From contig QNGA01000005.1 of assembly GCA_003298465.1 (NCBI GenBank), positions 1-64,000 of the forward strand: 64,000 nt of DNA, given 5' to 3'. Within the stretch, counting starts at the first letter, position 1. Each line of letters opens with the position of its first letter. Positions 1 to 9,465 of the stretch are shown here, one piece after another. Source of the DNA: a halophilic archaeon. GTDB lineage: Archaea; Halobacteriota; Halobacteria; Halobacteriales; Haladaptataceae. The notes beneath the pieces were generated by a model, which searched no databases, was not told the DNA's origin, and saw only the letters and a program-made list of their open reading frames with translations. The position numbers and the translations under genes were made by a program.

Positions 1-213
1 GAGCAGCTCGATATTCGCGACACTAGAGTCACCTTCGAGTGCCGTGGTCAGCGTCTCGAAATCACCCTCGGATACCCAGACAAATGGCATGACGTGATCT
101 GTCTCACGAGCGACGACCCGATCGATTCTGAACACCATCTCGGGCAACCGGTCTAACGTCTCCGAGAGGGCGAACTCTTCGACCGGAATACTGAATTCAG
201 CGATCGTACCCAT
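1..213 (-). CDS. Bat-like HTH regulator, N-terminal part (runs off left edge)
   Basis: Seventy-one codons are readable on the minus strand from an ATG at 213 to the window edge. The start (MGTIAEFSIPVEEF, then ALSETL) matches the N-terminal sensor region of haloarchaeal bacterio-opsin-activator-like regulators. It resembles the complete 215-aa protein at 49031-49678, which begins MSILTELTVPARNFVLSETL. In the family this region precedes a C-terminal HTH_10 DNA-binding domain, which would lie outside the window. Role inferred: one-component transcription regulator of unknown signal. The family call is fairly sure; completeness cannot be judged. Confidence 0.75.
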   Translation of the reverse strand, partial: MGTIAEFSIPVEEFALSETLDRLPEMVFRIDRVVARETDHVMPFVWVSEGDFETLTTALEGDSSVANIELL

Positions 214-351
214 AGAGATGGATATACCCTACACATCAATGGGAGTTCTGGGAGACGGAACCGTGGTACAATCTACTGTGGATGCGCAGTCGGTACTAAT
301 TCAGTGGCATACCGCCGGTACGATTGACCAAAGTCGGCCATTGGTATCGTG

Positions 352-612
352 CTATAGATAGTCGTCAGGAAGCCTGCCACCGTGGTTGGCCGGGAGATCC
401 GAAAGTGGAGTGACAGCGTCGAACTGCGGGCCTTTCCGCACGATGTTCGCCTCTTGGTCCCAGGTGAGGATTCCCCGGTCGACTAAGGTCGAGAGGTCCG
501 TGCGGCGGAGTTCAAGACGGAGTCGCGCCACGTCCTCATTAGCAGAGGGTGGGTCGTCGTGCATCACACGAACGAGTGGGCGCCCAGCTACTTGAGGAGG
601 AGACATTTTCAC
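352..612 (-). CDS. Short DUF7344-like fragment
   Basis: An 86-aa frame whose middle (RLRLELRRTDLSTLVDRGIL, then TWDQEANIVRKGP) resembles the second half of the winged-helix DUF7344 domain found in haloarchaeal regulators such as the gene at 45794-46390. There the pattern is 'LPKLDEEGVVNYDQNRGTVER'-like. The recognition helix and the first half of the domain are not evident, so this is either a short divergent regulator or a remnant. No promoter was recognised. Function is inferred only from that weak similarity. Confidence 0.35.
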   Translation of the reverse strand: MKMSPPQVAGRPLVRVMHDDPPSANEDVARLRLELRRTDLSTLVDRGILTWDQEANIVRKGPQFDAVTPLSDLPANHGGRLPDDYL

Positions 613-1537
613 GGAGAAGTAAAATTGTGATGAACAGAGTGAATTTGGAGCGGTTGGGGTTCCTCGAGTGGTGTCCCAGCGATTGCGAAATCGGCATCAT
701 AAACGCCGCACAGATCGAGAACAGGGTCCCGGGGTAGATCCACTTCCGTTTGAAGATTTGGCAAGAAGTAGTCCCACACTGAGGGACCAGATAGTGCATC
801 CGTTTCCGACACTCCTCTTGAGGCTCGCTGCCACTGCCGTCGTGCCGATTAGGAGAGCGTCTCGACGTCGATGTTGCCACAGTACAGGACGCCGCATCGG
901 GCAAGTCTGGCTACCACCACATCTCACAGAACGAGGGAACGGAGAATATCAGATTCTTTGTGGTCGATTGTGATCGGAAGTATCTCCCGTAAGGTGTTCT
1001 TCTCCAGATTGTGGACCTACTAGCGAGACCGTGTCTTTGAGCTCATTGGTTTCTTCGGTAGTAGTGAGGTACATACCCAACACGCCATAAGAATCGATCT
1101 TTATGGCGAAACTCACCTTAGAAGGGTGAAGACTCACTTATTCGACTTCGTGAAATCAGAATCCATTATCTGTGTTTTTAGCTAGCGCAACATCCGCACT
1201 CCAGTCGTCTCATCAGTACCCTATACCCACTATCTTGTGGGTTATCACCGTTTGAGGGGCTCGTACATCGAAATAATATATTTCCTTACATCACATCATT
1301 CGGCGGTAGTTTAACACTACCTACGAGGAACTAAGAATGCGGAATTGGATCTCTATTAAATTGATATACAGAAAACAATTCGACAAAGACAAGGGGCCCT
1401 CGTTGCAATACAAACTATACAAAGATGGCTACGACAAGTCTTCAACCTGTAAGACAGGGTCCCCACTGTGTTCCCAAATATAAAGGAAACGAACAAATCT
1501 CATCTATTGGCCAACCGATCATCGATATGATCTGACA
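613..1537. other. Gene-poor stretch with a decayed coding remnant and a transporter promoter
   Basis: No convincing gene. About 705-765 resembles 6033-6075 at the DNA level (a shared block around GGGTCCCGGGG followed by CACTTCCGTTT). Read on the minus strand both give similar peptides (LPRDPVLDLCGVYDAD and CPRDPRLNLCEVCGAHC), so they look like two remnants of one Cys-containing protein. From 1140 the DNA becomes AT-rich. An A/T-rich box AAATATAAA near 1475-1484, about 55-60 nt before the ATG at 1538, could be the TATA element of the transporter gene. Confidence 0.4.
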
Positions 1538-2875
1538 ATGGCTGAATCTGGGCAATTAGCGGATGAACACGACGTTACAGGGACGCCTAAACGCGGCCTC
1601 ATCATGTCCACGCTCGTCTTCTATGCAGGCCTCACCACCATCGTCTTCTACGGTGCCGCAGGACCAGTCCTAGAAGAACACCTGGCACTCGCTGGTGTCT
1701 TCCACGGGTTGTTGCTGTCCTCACCTCATCTTAGTAAAGCAATTCTTAGAATCCCGTTTGGTGCATGGGTGGACGAAGTCGGTGGGAAGAAACCGCTTCT
1801 CATCCTTATGGCCTCAACACTTGTTGGGACAACAGGCTTAGTCATCACGCTCTTCCTGACCTACCCAGAGAATTTCGATATGAGTCTCTACCCCGTCTTG
1901 GTCATCTTCGGGTTTCTTGCGGGTGCAGGTGGGGCAACATTCTCCGCTGGAATTACACAAACTTCCTACTGGTACCCAAGTGATAAACAGGGCTTCGCAC
2001 TCGGCGCATTCGCCGGCGTCGGCAACATCGGTCCGGGAATGGTCGTCTATGTCCTCCCCGTACTGATCGGTGTTTGGGGGCTGACAATGGCGTACTCGAC
2101 CTGGTTGGTGTTCCTCCTTGTCGTCACCGCTATTTACGCAGTGTACGCTGTCGATCCGTATTACTTCCAGCTTCGCGAGAAGGGCAAAACGCCGGGAGAA
2201 TCGCGACAGATTGCCGATGAACTCGGTCAAGACATCTTCCCCTCGGGCGGCACGTGGGACTCGTTGAAAACGTCCGCGAGAAACCGTCGAACCTGGATTC
2301 TCGTCTTCCTCTACACGGTCTCCTTCGGTGGCGGATTTACCTCTCTCTCAGCCTGGTTCCCCACCTATTGGGAGCAGTTCCACGGACTCACGCTCGCGAC
2401 AGCTGGCCTCTTGGCGGGTGTCTTCATCGTCTATGGGTCGCTTATCCGGGTACCTGCCGGAAGTGTCAGTGATAGATTTGGCGGAGAAGTAGTCGCCATC
2501 GTCAGCTTCGGCATCATGGCACTAGGCAGCGCGATCATGACGTTCGCCACCGGATTCTGGCCTGCTATCCTCGGGATGATGGTGCTCGGAACTGGGATGG
2601 GATTTGCCAATGCAGCAGTGTTCGAACTGGTCCCGAAGTTCATCCCGGAAGCTGTCGGCGGGGCATCTGGTTGGATTAGTGGCATCGGCGGCGGCGGCAC
2701 ACTCGTTATTCTCCCACTGATGGGGCTCTTCGTGGATATATACGGTGAAATCGGCTATGCCAGGGGCTTTGCCGTCTTCATCGCACTCAGTTTGCTTTGT
2801 GTCATAGTCGCTATCGCCCTCAAATGGTTCATTTCGGAACCCGAAGAAAGTGCTGACGAAGCTGCTCTTCACTAA
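1538..2875 (+). CDS. MFS transporter, nitrate/nitrite porter (NarK/NNP-like)
   Basis: A 445-aa integral membrane protein with about twelve hydrophobic segments, the normal size for the Major Facilitator Superfamily. Two regions match the nitrate signatures of the NNP family. One is in TM5 (AFAGVGNIGPGM, about residue 160). The other is in TM11 (GTGMGFANAAVFELVPKF, followed by a GGASGWISGIGGGG glycine-rich stretch, about residues 350-390). The MFS loop motif between TM2 and TM3 is present (RIPFGAWVDEVGGKKP). Likely role: nitrate/nitrite or related anion exchange in the cytoplasmic membrane. No nitrate or nitrite reductase lies nearby, so the substrate is not confirmed by context. Two universal stress proteins follow on the opposite strand. 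Confidence 0.8.
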   Translation: MAESGQLADEHDVTGTPKRGLIMSTLVFYAGLTTIVFYGAAGPVLEEHLALAGVFHGLLLSSPHLSKAILRIPFGAWVDEVGGKKPLLILMASTLVGTTGLVITLFLTYPENFDMSLYPVLVIFGFLAGAGGATFSAGITQTSYWYPSDKQGFALGAFAGVGNIGPGMVVYVLPVLIGVWGLTMAYSTWLVFLLVVTAIYAVYAVDPYYFQLREKGKTPGESRQIADELGQDIFPSGGTWDSLKTSARNRRTWILVFLYTVSFGGGFTSLSAWFPTYWEQFHGLTLATAGLLAGVFIVYGSLIRVPAGSVSDRFGGEVVAIVSFGIMALGSAIMTFATGFWPAILGMMVLGTGMGFANAAVFELVPKFIPEAVGGASGWISGIGGGGTLVILPLMGLFVDIYGEIGYARGFAVFIALSLLCVIVAIALKWFISEPEESADEAALH

Positions 2876-2945
2876 GAATCCCTTGATCCACCTGTTTTCC
2901 CCCTGATAGTGAGTTCAGTATCTGTGAAGGATTGACGTCTGTTCC

Positions 2946-3392
2946 CTACTCTTCGGGCTCTCGATGCACGGTCAAGACGGGAATTTCAGAGTGACGAACG
3001 ACGTTTTCGGTTACACTTCCAAGGAGGGCTCGTTTGACGCCAGTTCTTCCATGAGTCCCCATAACAATTACGTCGATATCGTGTTCGTTTGTGTATGTGA
3101 GAATATCATCGTGGGGGTTCCCGCGACGAACAGCGGCTGTCGTCTCGATGTTTCGCTCTTGGGCTTGTTCGACGATGGCTTTCGTTGCCTGGTGGCCCCT
3201 TTCTTCAAGCGCATCAAGGAGGTCATCTAGGCCGGCGAACCCCTCTCCCATGCCAGAGACGGATACGGGTTGGTCAACAATAAAGAGTACATGAAGCGCT
3301 GCATCATGGGCTTCAGCAAGGTCGAGTGCCATCTCCACCGCAGGCTTGGCTGGATCACTACCGTCCGTCGGGATGAGTATTTGGTCGAACAT
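2946..3392 (-). CDS. Universal stress protein, UspA family
   Basis: A single Usp domain of about 148 aa. The start is placed at ATG 3392 because MFDQILIPTDGSDPA is the classical Usp beginning; an upstream start would add 12 residues outside the fold. The C-terminal nucleotide-binding signature G-2x-G-9x-G(S/T) is intact in GTHGRTGVKRALLGSVTENV, so ATP binding is expected. Usp proteins in haloarchaea often sit beside transporters and are thought to act as nucleotide-dependent stress or transport modulators. Here the gene converges with the NarK-like transporter with a 70-nt gap. The exact role is unknown. Confidence 0.88.
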   Translation of the reverse strand: MFDQILIPTDGSDPAKPAVEMALDLAEAHDAALHVLFIVDQPVSVSGMGEGFAGLDDLLDALEERGHQATKAIVEQAQERNIETTAAVRRGNPHDDILTYTNEHDIDVIVMGTHGRTGVKRALLGSVTENVVRHSEIPVLTVHREPEE

Positions 3393-3428
3393 GCACAAAA
3401 CGTCCTTTGGAGTATTACTTGGCAGCAC

Positions 3429-3902
3429 GGATAATGTTGTTCACAGCATCTGTGGAATCCTAATCACGAACAAGTGGAGAGAGGAGTCGGCACGATCGCC
3501 AACGTTGGACGTACTGCACGCAAAAACCAATTTGCTCATTCTCAGCCTACCCGGATGAATTGGATTCAACCGACTCTTCCGTGTACCACGGAACAGACGC
3601 TCCATCGGGCAGAACAGCCAGTTCTAACGATCTAAAAAGATCGTCAGAGGATATAGATCACCGTCGAGTTCAGTATTCTCACGACCATATTACAGGATAT
3701 TGTCGAATGACTACTCGACCTGCGGGTGAAGTAGCTGGCGCCGGAGGAACCCTCGCGACCCCGAGGACGGCGGCGATAAGTACCATATGGAGGAACTGGC
3801 GTTCACTCAATCGAGAATATTCTATTGCAAGACAGTAGGTGCAAAAGTAGGGTATGATTTGCGTTCTCCCTCTAAGCCGTTCTCTCTGGCATAGAACCCT
3901 CT
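3429..3902. other. Intergenic region between two usp genes
   Basis: About 470 nt without a supportable gene. Open frames on the plus strand here have no recognisable domain and are mostly antisense or random. The minus-strand promoter of the usp gene ending at 2946 should lie just above 3392. No repeat or structured element was recognised. Confidence 0.4.
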
Positions 3903-4325
3903 TTAGCGCGGGATTGCGAGAACAGGAATATCTCCAGCACGGATTACTCGTTCTGTGACGCTTCCTTGGAGGAACCTGCCGACGCCTGAGCGTCCGTGTG
4001 TACCCATCACGATCAGATCGATATCGTGTTTATCCACGTAGTCGAGAATAGTTCGATCCGGATTTCCCACTTCTACAGCGCCCACTGCGTTAATATCCTG
4101 AGATAGTGCCTCTTCAACGATATGCTGGGTGGCGTCAGTACCCTTTTCATGGAGTGTTTCGAGGGTTTCCTTACCTTGACCGACAATGGATGCACTTTCT
4201 ATTTGTTCGACAACTGATAGAACGTGGACGGTTGCAGTATATTGTTTGCTGAGACTGTAGGCATGCTTCGCTGCATCCACTGCCGCCTCACTTCCATCGG
4301 TTGGGACGAGAAGCGCGTCGTACAT
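3903..4325 (-). CDS. Universal stress protein, UspA family
   Basis: A 140-aa single Usp domain beginning MYDALLVPTDGSEAAVDAAK, with the ATP-binding signature GTHGRSGVGRFLQGSVTERV near residue 110. Size and both motifs are canonical. It is a paralogue of the usp gene at 2946-3392, with the same strand and order but a 510-nt gap, so the two are probably transcribed separately. Function inferred: stress-related nucleotide-binding protein in the cytoplasm. Confidence 0.88.
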   Translation of the reverse strand: MYDALLVPTDGSEAAVDAAKHAYSLSKQYTATVHVLSVVEQIESASIVGQGKETLETLHEKGTDATQHIVEEALSQDINAVGAVEVGNPDRTILDYVDKHDIDLIVMGTHGRSGVGRFLQGSVTERVIRAGDIPVLAIPR

Positions 4326-4484
4326 ATTCCGAAACAGGATCGGAAAGAACTAATAAACTGGTATAGATGACATTCACTGTATTTCACAAGTAGACCACAG
4401 AGGGTCATAGATTGATATTCTATAAATGTAGCTATTAACGTTGTGGAAGATAGCATGAAGATCGACAAGCATTACAAGAGGAAA

Positions 4485-5183
4485 CTAACTCGAGACAGGA
4501 CAGAGAAATGACGACTGCATCGGCAATTCAGCAACTGGATCAACGGAAACGGATTCGACATTACTAGGCAGTCGCCCCCGTCCCCGTTTAACGTCGCCAG
4601 CATAGTTGTTCTCGAAACGGTTGTCCAAGATCGCGACATTCCTACTGGCGTTGTCGATGACGACCCCGAACAGATTCCGTCGGAGCTGTGATTGCGAGAT
4701 TGAGCTGTGGGCCGTATTCCAGTAAGTGACTGCTTCGGCGTTGCCTGTTGCAGTCATGTTCTGGACGGAGACCTGGGAACTGTTCATCACATGGATACCG
4801 CGGTTCCAGTCGGTCACCGTTACGGAGCGTATAGTGACGTCTGTCACGGAGTTGCCCTCGACGCGAATGCCGGTCGAGTTGGTCACCCCGCGACCGTTGA
4901 CTGTGTGCCCGAATCCATCAAGGACGACGTTGTTCGCTTGGATAGTGATACAGCTGTCGGAGAGTCCAGCGCTTCTCCCGATGTCACGCCGGAGAGCATA
5001 CTGTCCCGGTTCAGAGATTGTCGTACAGCTCGTGATGTTCGTGTACTCGGCACCGCTGGCGTTCCCGTCTGGAGACCCGATGAACCCGTCAGTGATAAAG
5101 AGGATGCTTCCAGCGATGATGCCGAGCGGGATGATGAAAAGGAGTAGTAGTTGCCGATTGGACAACGATAGAGCCTTGATCAT
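4485..5183 (-). CDS. Secreted or membrane-anchored NosD-like beta-helix protein
   Basis: A 232-aa protein with a hydrophobic N-terminal segment (residues about 10-31, LLLLFIIPLGIIAGSILFI) acting as signal or anchor. Beta-helix repeats typical of NosD/PbH1 proteins follow: CITIQANNVVLDGFGHTVNG, then TGIRVEGNSVTDVTIRSVTV, GIHVMNSSQVSVQNMTATGN and NRFENN. The fold is a right-handed parallel beta-helix exposed on the cell surface; many haloarchaeal paralogues carry many more coils. The last 40 residues lose the repeat pattern (KRGRGRLPSNVESVSVDPVA), so the 3' end may be eroded. Substrate or ligand unknown. Confidence 0.72.
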   Translation of the reverse strand: MIKALSLSNRQLLLLFIIPLGIIAGSILFITDGFIGSPDGNASGAEYTNITSCTTISEPGQYALRRDIGRSAGLSDSCITIQANNVVLDGFGHTVNGRGVTNSTGIRVEGNSVTDVTIRSVTVTDWNRGIHVMNSSQVSVQNMTATGNAEAVTYWNTAHSSISQSQLRRNLFGVVIDNASRNVAILDNRFENNYAGDVKRGRGRLPSNVESVSVDPVAELPMQSSFLCPVSS

Positions 5184-5648
5184 TGTGTCGTAGGCTTGCG
5201 ACGGTCGACGTCAAAAAAGCACTCCTACTTATCCATTTGACGGCTTTAAGATGAAAGGATTGGTTATTGGATAGCGAGTACCAATTCACCAATGATTTTC
5301 CTTGTGAGGCGGTAGCTAGTGTTGGAGGAGAGATTCCATGCCCAAGAAACCACCTTTTCCAGAAAGCCACCGAGACGGCGACAGAAGCGCGCCAAACATA
5401 AATGAAATCATCGGCCGCATCCTCCAGGAACCAACGAGCCATTCAGGGAACTAACAGAGCCCTCCCCCAACTATTTCTTCAACTAAGGAGACTCACCTCT
5501 CAAGTAACCCAATATATACTCAAATATAATTGTTAATTTTATTGTCAAAGAGTAAGTGTTATATTATCCGGATCTGTAAGCCTGATTCAATCGTCAAAGC
5601 AACAGTCAAATTGTTGGGATCAGAGAGTCAATGAGCCAGTAGACCGAT
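5184..5648. other. Intergenic region
   Basis: About 465 nt. A minus-strand frame extends from 5442 into the beta-helix gene in another frame (MARWFLEDAADDFIYVWRAS), but it has no recognisable domain and I do not call it. From about 5505 the DNA is strongly AT-rich (AATATATACTCAAATATAATTG), consistent with a promoter for the membrane-protein gene that follows. Confidence 0.4.
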
Positions 5649-5672
5649 TTGTGTTCCGCTGATAGTGAGAGT

Positions 5673-5990
5673 ATGGTTGATAGGCAACTCGCATTTAGTA
5701 TTCTGCAGTTAGTAGCGCTCTCGTTGCCTGCATTCGCCATCCTTCTGCAGATGGTGGTGGAATCTAATATACCATATACGCACTGGGCAGTACCGATAAC
5801 AACTGCTGGACTGGCGTTGTTTCTCATTGGTGGTGCTCTCATCCTTGGGGAACTCATGCTCGCTACGGCGTCAACTACCGCTACGATTGCATTAGGAGCC
5901 CTCCTCCTCGGGATATTAAGTATGCTCATCGGTGCTAGCCTCATTGGATTACAAACGGGGGAAAAGCAACGCCATCTTAAAGATGACTAA
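5673..5990 (+). CDS. Small three-to-four-TM membrane protein
   Basis: A protein of 105 aa if started at ATG 5673 (MVDRQLAFSILQLVALSLPA); an in-frame TTG at 5649 would add 8 residues. Hydrophobic segments cover about residues 4-26, 35-55, 58-76 and 80-95. The N-terminal half (ILQLVALSLPAFAILLQMV) resembles the start of the membrane protein at 56011-56322 (VLQLLALAIPPIAVLIKML), so both belong to one haloarchaeal family of unknown function. No operon partner is evident. Confidence 0.6.
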   Translation: MVDRQLAFSILQLVALSLPAFAILLQMVVESNIPYTHWAVPITTAGLALFLIGGALILGELMLATASTTATIALGALLLGILSMLIGASLIGLQTGEKQRHLKDD

Positions 5991-6392
5991 CATTATAGGA
6001 GAACTGGGCAGTGCGCACCACAAACTTCACACAGATTGAGACGAGGGTCCCGGGGGCAGGTCACTTCCGTTTATTGTTGTAAGCAGAAGTGGAACGGACA
6101 CCACCACTTCCAATGTAACCTCCCGCAATATCGACTCTCACTCCTGAAAACGGCAGGCCAGCGATCTATAAATCATATACTGCGATATCAAATCTCGTGC
6201 TGTGGGAGTTGAGACTACAGCGGGTTTAGCGGAACACTGATGCGTGATATCGGCCGAATCAGTGATCGAGAACGGCTCTAGATTGTCCCTCAATCGCCCA
6301 TTCCTATTGAACTACGAACTATATCGTCGATTTCGAAGACGTCTGGTAGTGTAGCCACTCAGACACCGCGCTAGCCCGGACTGAGTGCCTCT
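5991..6392 (-). repeat. 3' flank of IS4-like element, with a conserved stem-loop region
   Basis: From about 6190 the DNA aligns with the regions downstream of the other copies of the same transposase (11810-12030 and 28250-28446). The conserved core is GTTGAGACTACAG followed by a TTTAGCGG-like block, then GGCCGAATCAGTGA and a CCACTCAG box just before the transposase 3' end. In the other copies the core is half of an inverted repeat; here the left arm (AATCTCGTGC) is eroded. The segment 6033-6075 is the second copy of the small remnant described at 705-765. Confidence 0.6.
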
Positions 6393-8068
6393 CTATCTAA
6401 TTCCGGTTTCCTTCTTCAGCAGCGTTAGCGTATTGTCGGCCGTCACAATCGGTGAATGGTCGTATTCACCCGTCAATTCGACCTGTACAAGCAAATCGAC
6501 GGCGCGCCAGATCGAGTACAGGAGACACGCGAACGCGAAGTAGAAGAACCGGAGCCCGAAATTCGTCGAGGTGGTGGCAGCCATAAACCGTTTGATCGAC
6601 TTGTAGCCACTCTCGATTTCCCAGCGATGGCCGTACTCAGTCAGGAAACTGCCGCCTCGATTCAACATGAACACCGAGTACTGCCGGTGATCATCGTGTT
6701 CAGAATTCTCTTTGCGTCGGTAGATGAGCGTCGTCTCGTGCCACTCGTTGTTCCCGAGGTGGAGCTTCCGATCGGTCTCGTACCGATCCTGGCCGCGTTG
6801 GAGCAACCGCTTTGCCTGAGCTTTCTCGCTGGTCTGCATCCGCTTGGGCACGACATACGACAGCCCGCGTTGGCTGATCATCTCCAAGACGTGCTGGCTG
6901 TCGAACTCGCGGTCCATCAGCACGTTGTCGACGTGAACGGCGTCTTGGGCTGAGTTAAGCAGGTCCTCGACGATCTCTTTCCGAGACTCCCCTCGTCGAA
7001 CTGGCCGCGCATCGAGCACGAATGGGACAGCGTTGCCGACCAGCTGGACTGTCGCCCACTGGTAGGCGTACTCGTCGTTCTTCTCCTTCGTCCCGATGAT
7101 CTCGTCCTCGTGGCCGGTCCTATCGCCCGTGAAGGGATCGTCCTCGGTGATGTCGATGGCAACAATACCCGCGCGGAAGAACTCCTCTGTCTCTGCGAGT
7201 TCGTTGATGAGTTGCCGGATTGCCTGTCGGTACATCTCGCGAATCTGCTCGATAGAGAGATCACGAATCTGGTCGCGATGGCCATGCCCGAGTGGTGTTC
7301 GATCACGCGTCGACTCGTGGATGAAGCTGCGAGCGCCTTCGTTGGCGGCCAAGTTCTCACGGAGCCCTAAGTAGGTCTGTAAGCCCAGTAGGCGTTCTCG
7401 GTGATCTCACAGCCCTCGCCACGATTGAGCGAGAATGCAGGGAACACGACTCGACTGACGTGCTTGGTAATCGTCCCTGCCTTGTTGAGGATGGCCTGGT
7501 CGTCAGGGTCCGATTCAGCGGCGTCGTGGCCTCGGCCCGGGAGGTTTCGCTCTGGTTCGCGTGGGACGGCGACATCCGCGTTTTGCGCTTTGATGAGGAT
7601 CGTTCGAGCCACTTTCTGGACCGTCTCGCGGAGATCGCGGGTGAAGCACTCGTTCCAACTGCGCCACAGCGTCGATTGATCGGGCACCGGCCCCAACTCA
7701 AGGCGTCCGCAGAGACCGGGGTGGCTATCGAGGTACTCGACGAGAGATGTTTCGTGCTTCCATCCGTGGAGTTCTTTCAGCACGAACACGCGAAAGAGGG
7801 TATCTATCTCGTAGCGTGTCGAATTTCCGTAGCAGTCGTGGGCCTCGAAGCAGAAGTAGGCCAGCGGAATCGAGTAGACCAACGGTTCGAGTGAGTTATG
7901 ATCAGGGTGCGTAAACCAGGCACTCGAGACGACTCGAACGTCCGATTCTAACCCGGCGAGCGAGGTTTGGTCGTACAGCGGCGCCGAGTCATATGCGGGC
8001 CACTCGACGTGCTGGTGGTGTGCGATTCGTCGAAAGACACTGCATCGAGACTCGCGAGTCGCGACCAC
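6393..8068 (-). pseudogene. IS4-like (YREK) transposase broken by one frameshift
   Basis: Two minus-strand frames, 8068-7367 (N-terminal 233 codons) and 7352-6393 (C-terminal 319 codons), form one DDE transposase. The first catalytic Asp lies in AIDITEDDPF and the second in VLMDREFDS. The C-terminal YREK signature of the IS4 group is complete in YGHRWEIESGYKSIK. The frame breaks at about 7383-7387. Adding one G to the TGGG run would restore 'ENAYWGLQTYLGLRENLAAN', joining both parts. The rest is intact, so this is a recent inactivation or an assembly error. Truncated copies occur at 12032, 24240 and 28447. Confidence 0.85.
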
Positions 8069-8287
8069 TACGGATAGATAGCCCGGGCATACCCAAGAGT
8101 CCGTCTAACTATCCTGTATCGTGGTTTCAGTCGCTCTATTGGATTCCTCAGTTGCGAACAAGACTGGTGCAGCTAATCGTTAGATGCAGCGCATCCACCT
8201 AACGACTGTTTCAGCAGGAGAGTTATCAAATTAATAGGCATCCAACAGAGCCACAGATTATTACCTCGAAGCACTCTACCTCAGACT

Positions 8288-9427
8288 ATGTCTGCTTGGA
8301 CGACTGATGAGATGGCGCCGACGCTTTATCAGCCGGTCGAGGACCTAGAATCTCCTGCCTTGCTCGTCGACATCGATGCGATGGAGCGTAACATCGAAGA
8401 GTACGCGGCAGTTGCCAATGAAAACGACGTCTCGCTCCGTTCGCACATAAAGACCCACAAGAACGCCGAACTCGCAGCGCTCGAGGACGAGATGACCGAC
8501 GGTGGAGGAATCTGTTGTCAAACACTAGGCGAGGTGGAAACGATGGCGCGTAACGGAATCGACGATATCTACCTCTCGTATCAGGTCGTCGGCGAGCAAA
8601 AACTCGACCGGTTCTGCTGGCTCTCACAAAAGGTCGAGAAATTGGCGACGACGGTCGACTCAGCTGCGACGATTGACCTGATACAGGACGCCGCTCACGA
8701 GCACGCGATAACGGCCGACGTCATACTCGAAGTTGACGTGGGATTGCACAGGACTGGCGTCGCTCCTGGTTCCGAGGCCGTCGCTCTCGCGGAACGGATC
8801 GACGAGGCGCCCAATCTAGCGTTCGACGGCATCCTCGCGTACGAGTCCCACGTGAAGGCCGAAGCGGAGACCGAATCAGAGTTCGACGAGCTGTGCTGGG
8901 AGGCGATGGAGGTCACCGAGGACGTGGTCGACGACATCGAGGCCGCTGGAATCTCCGTCGACGAGGTGAAGGTCGGCGGGACGGCGACGTCGAGGTACAG
9001 TGCCAAGCATCCGGTGGTCACAGAGATCAACCCGGGGATGTATCCCTTCAACGACGTTGGCGAACTCGAACTCCGCCCGTGGGAGGTATCGAAGGACGAC
9101 TGCGCAGCGACGATTGTCACCACGGTCATCTCCGTGCCGGACGACGACCGGCTTGTCGTCGACGGAGGTAGCAAGACGCTCTCCTTGGACAAACCGCAGA
9201 TGCCGGTCCCGAAGAACCGGGACGATATCGAATACGCCAATGCCAGTGAGGAGCACGGGTGGATCGACACCAGCAACTCGGACGAGTCGTTCGAAGTGGG
9301 CGACCGGCTGGAGTTCATCGTTCCCCACGTCTGCACGACGATCAACCTCCACGACCTCATTATCGGTGCCCGAAACGACCAGGTCGAGGAGCTCTGGGAG
9401 GTGCAGGCGAGAGGGAAGGTCCGCTAA
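8288..9427 (+). CDS. PLP-dependent D-serine dehydratase / D-threonine aldolase-like enzyme
   Basis: A 379-aa fold-type III PLP protein. An alanine-racemase-like N-terminal barrel begins at SPALLVDIDAMERN. The cofactor-lysine motif is RSHIKTHK at residues 51-58. A C-terminal beta domain contains VPHVCTTINLHD, whose His and Cys match the metal-binding pair of eukaryotic-type D-serine dehydratases. Such enzymes deaminate D-serine or cleave D-threonine and related beta-hydroxy D-amino acids. It lies beside asparaginase and threonine synthase, suggesting amino-acid catabolism or salvage. The exact substrate cannot be decided from sequence. ATG 8288 is chosen because the family domain begins shortly after it. 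Confidence 0.82.
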   Translation: MSAWTTDEMAPTLYQPVEDLESPALLVDIDAMERNIEEYAAVANENDVSLRSHIKTHKNAELAALEDEMTDGGGICCQTLGEVETMARNGIDDIYLSYQVVGEQKLDRFCWLSQKVEKLATTVDSAATIDLIQDAAHEHAITADVILEVDVGLHRTGVAPGSEAVALAERIDEAPNLAFDGILAYESHVKAEAETESEFDELCWEAMEVTEDVVDDIEAAGISVDEVKVGGTATSRYSAKHPVVTEINPGMYPFNDVGELELRPWEVSKDDCAATIVTTVISVPDDDRLVVDGGSKTLSLDKPQMPVPKNRDDIEYANASEEHGWIDTSNSDESFEVGDRLEFIVPHVCTTINLHDLIIGARNDQVEELWEVQARGKVR

Positions 9428-9465
9428 TAGCAACGAAGTGATCCGGCCAAATCGGCACCGAACCG

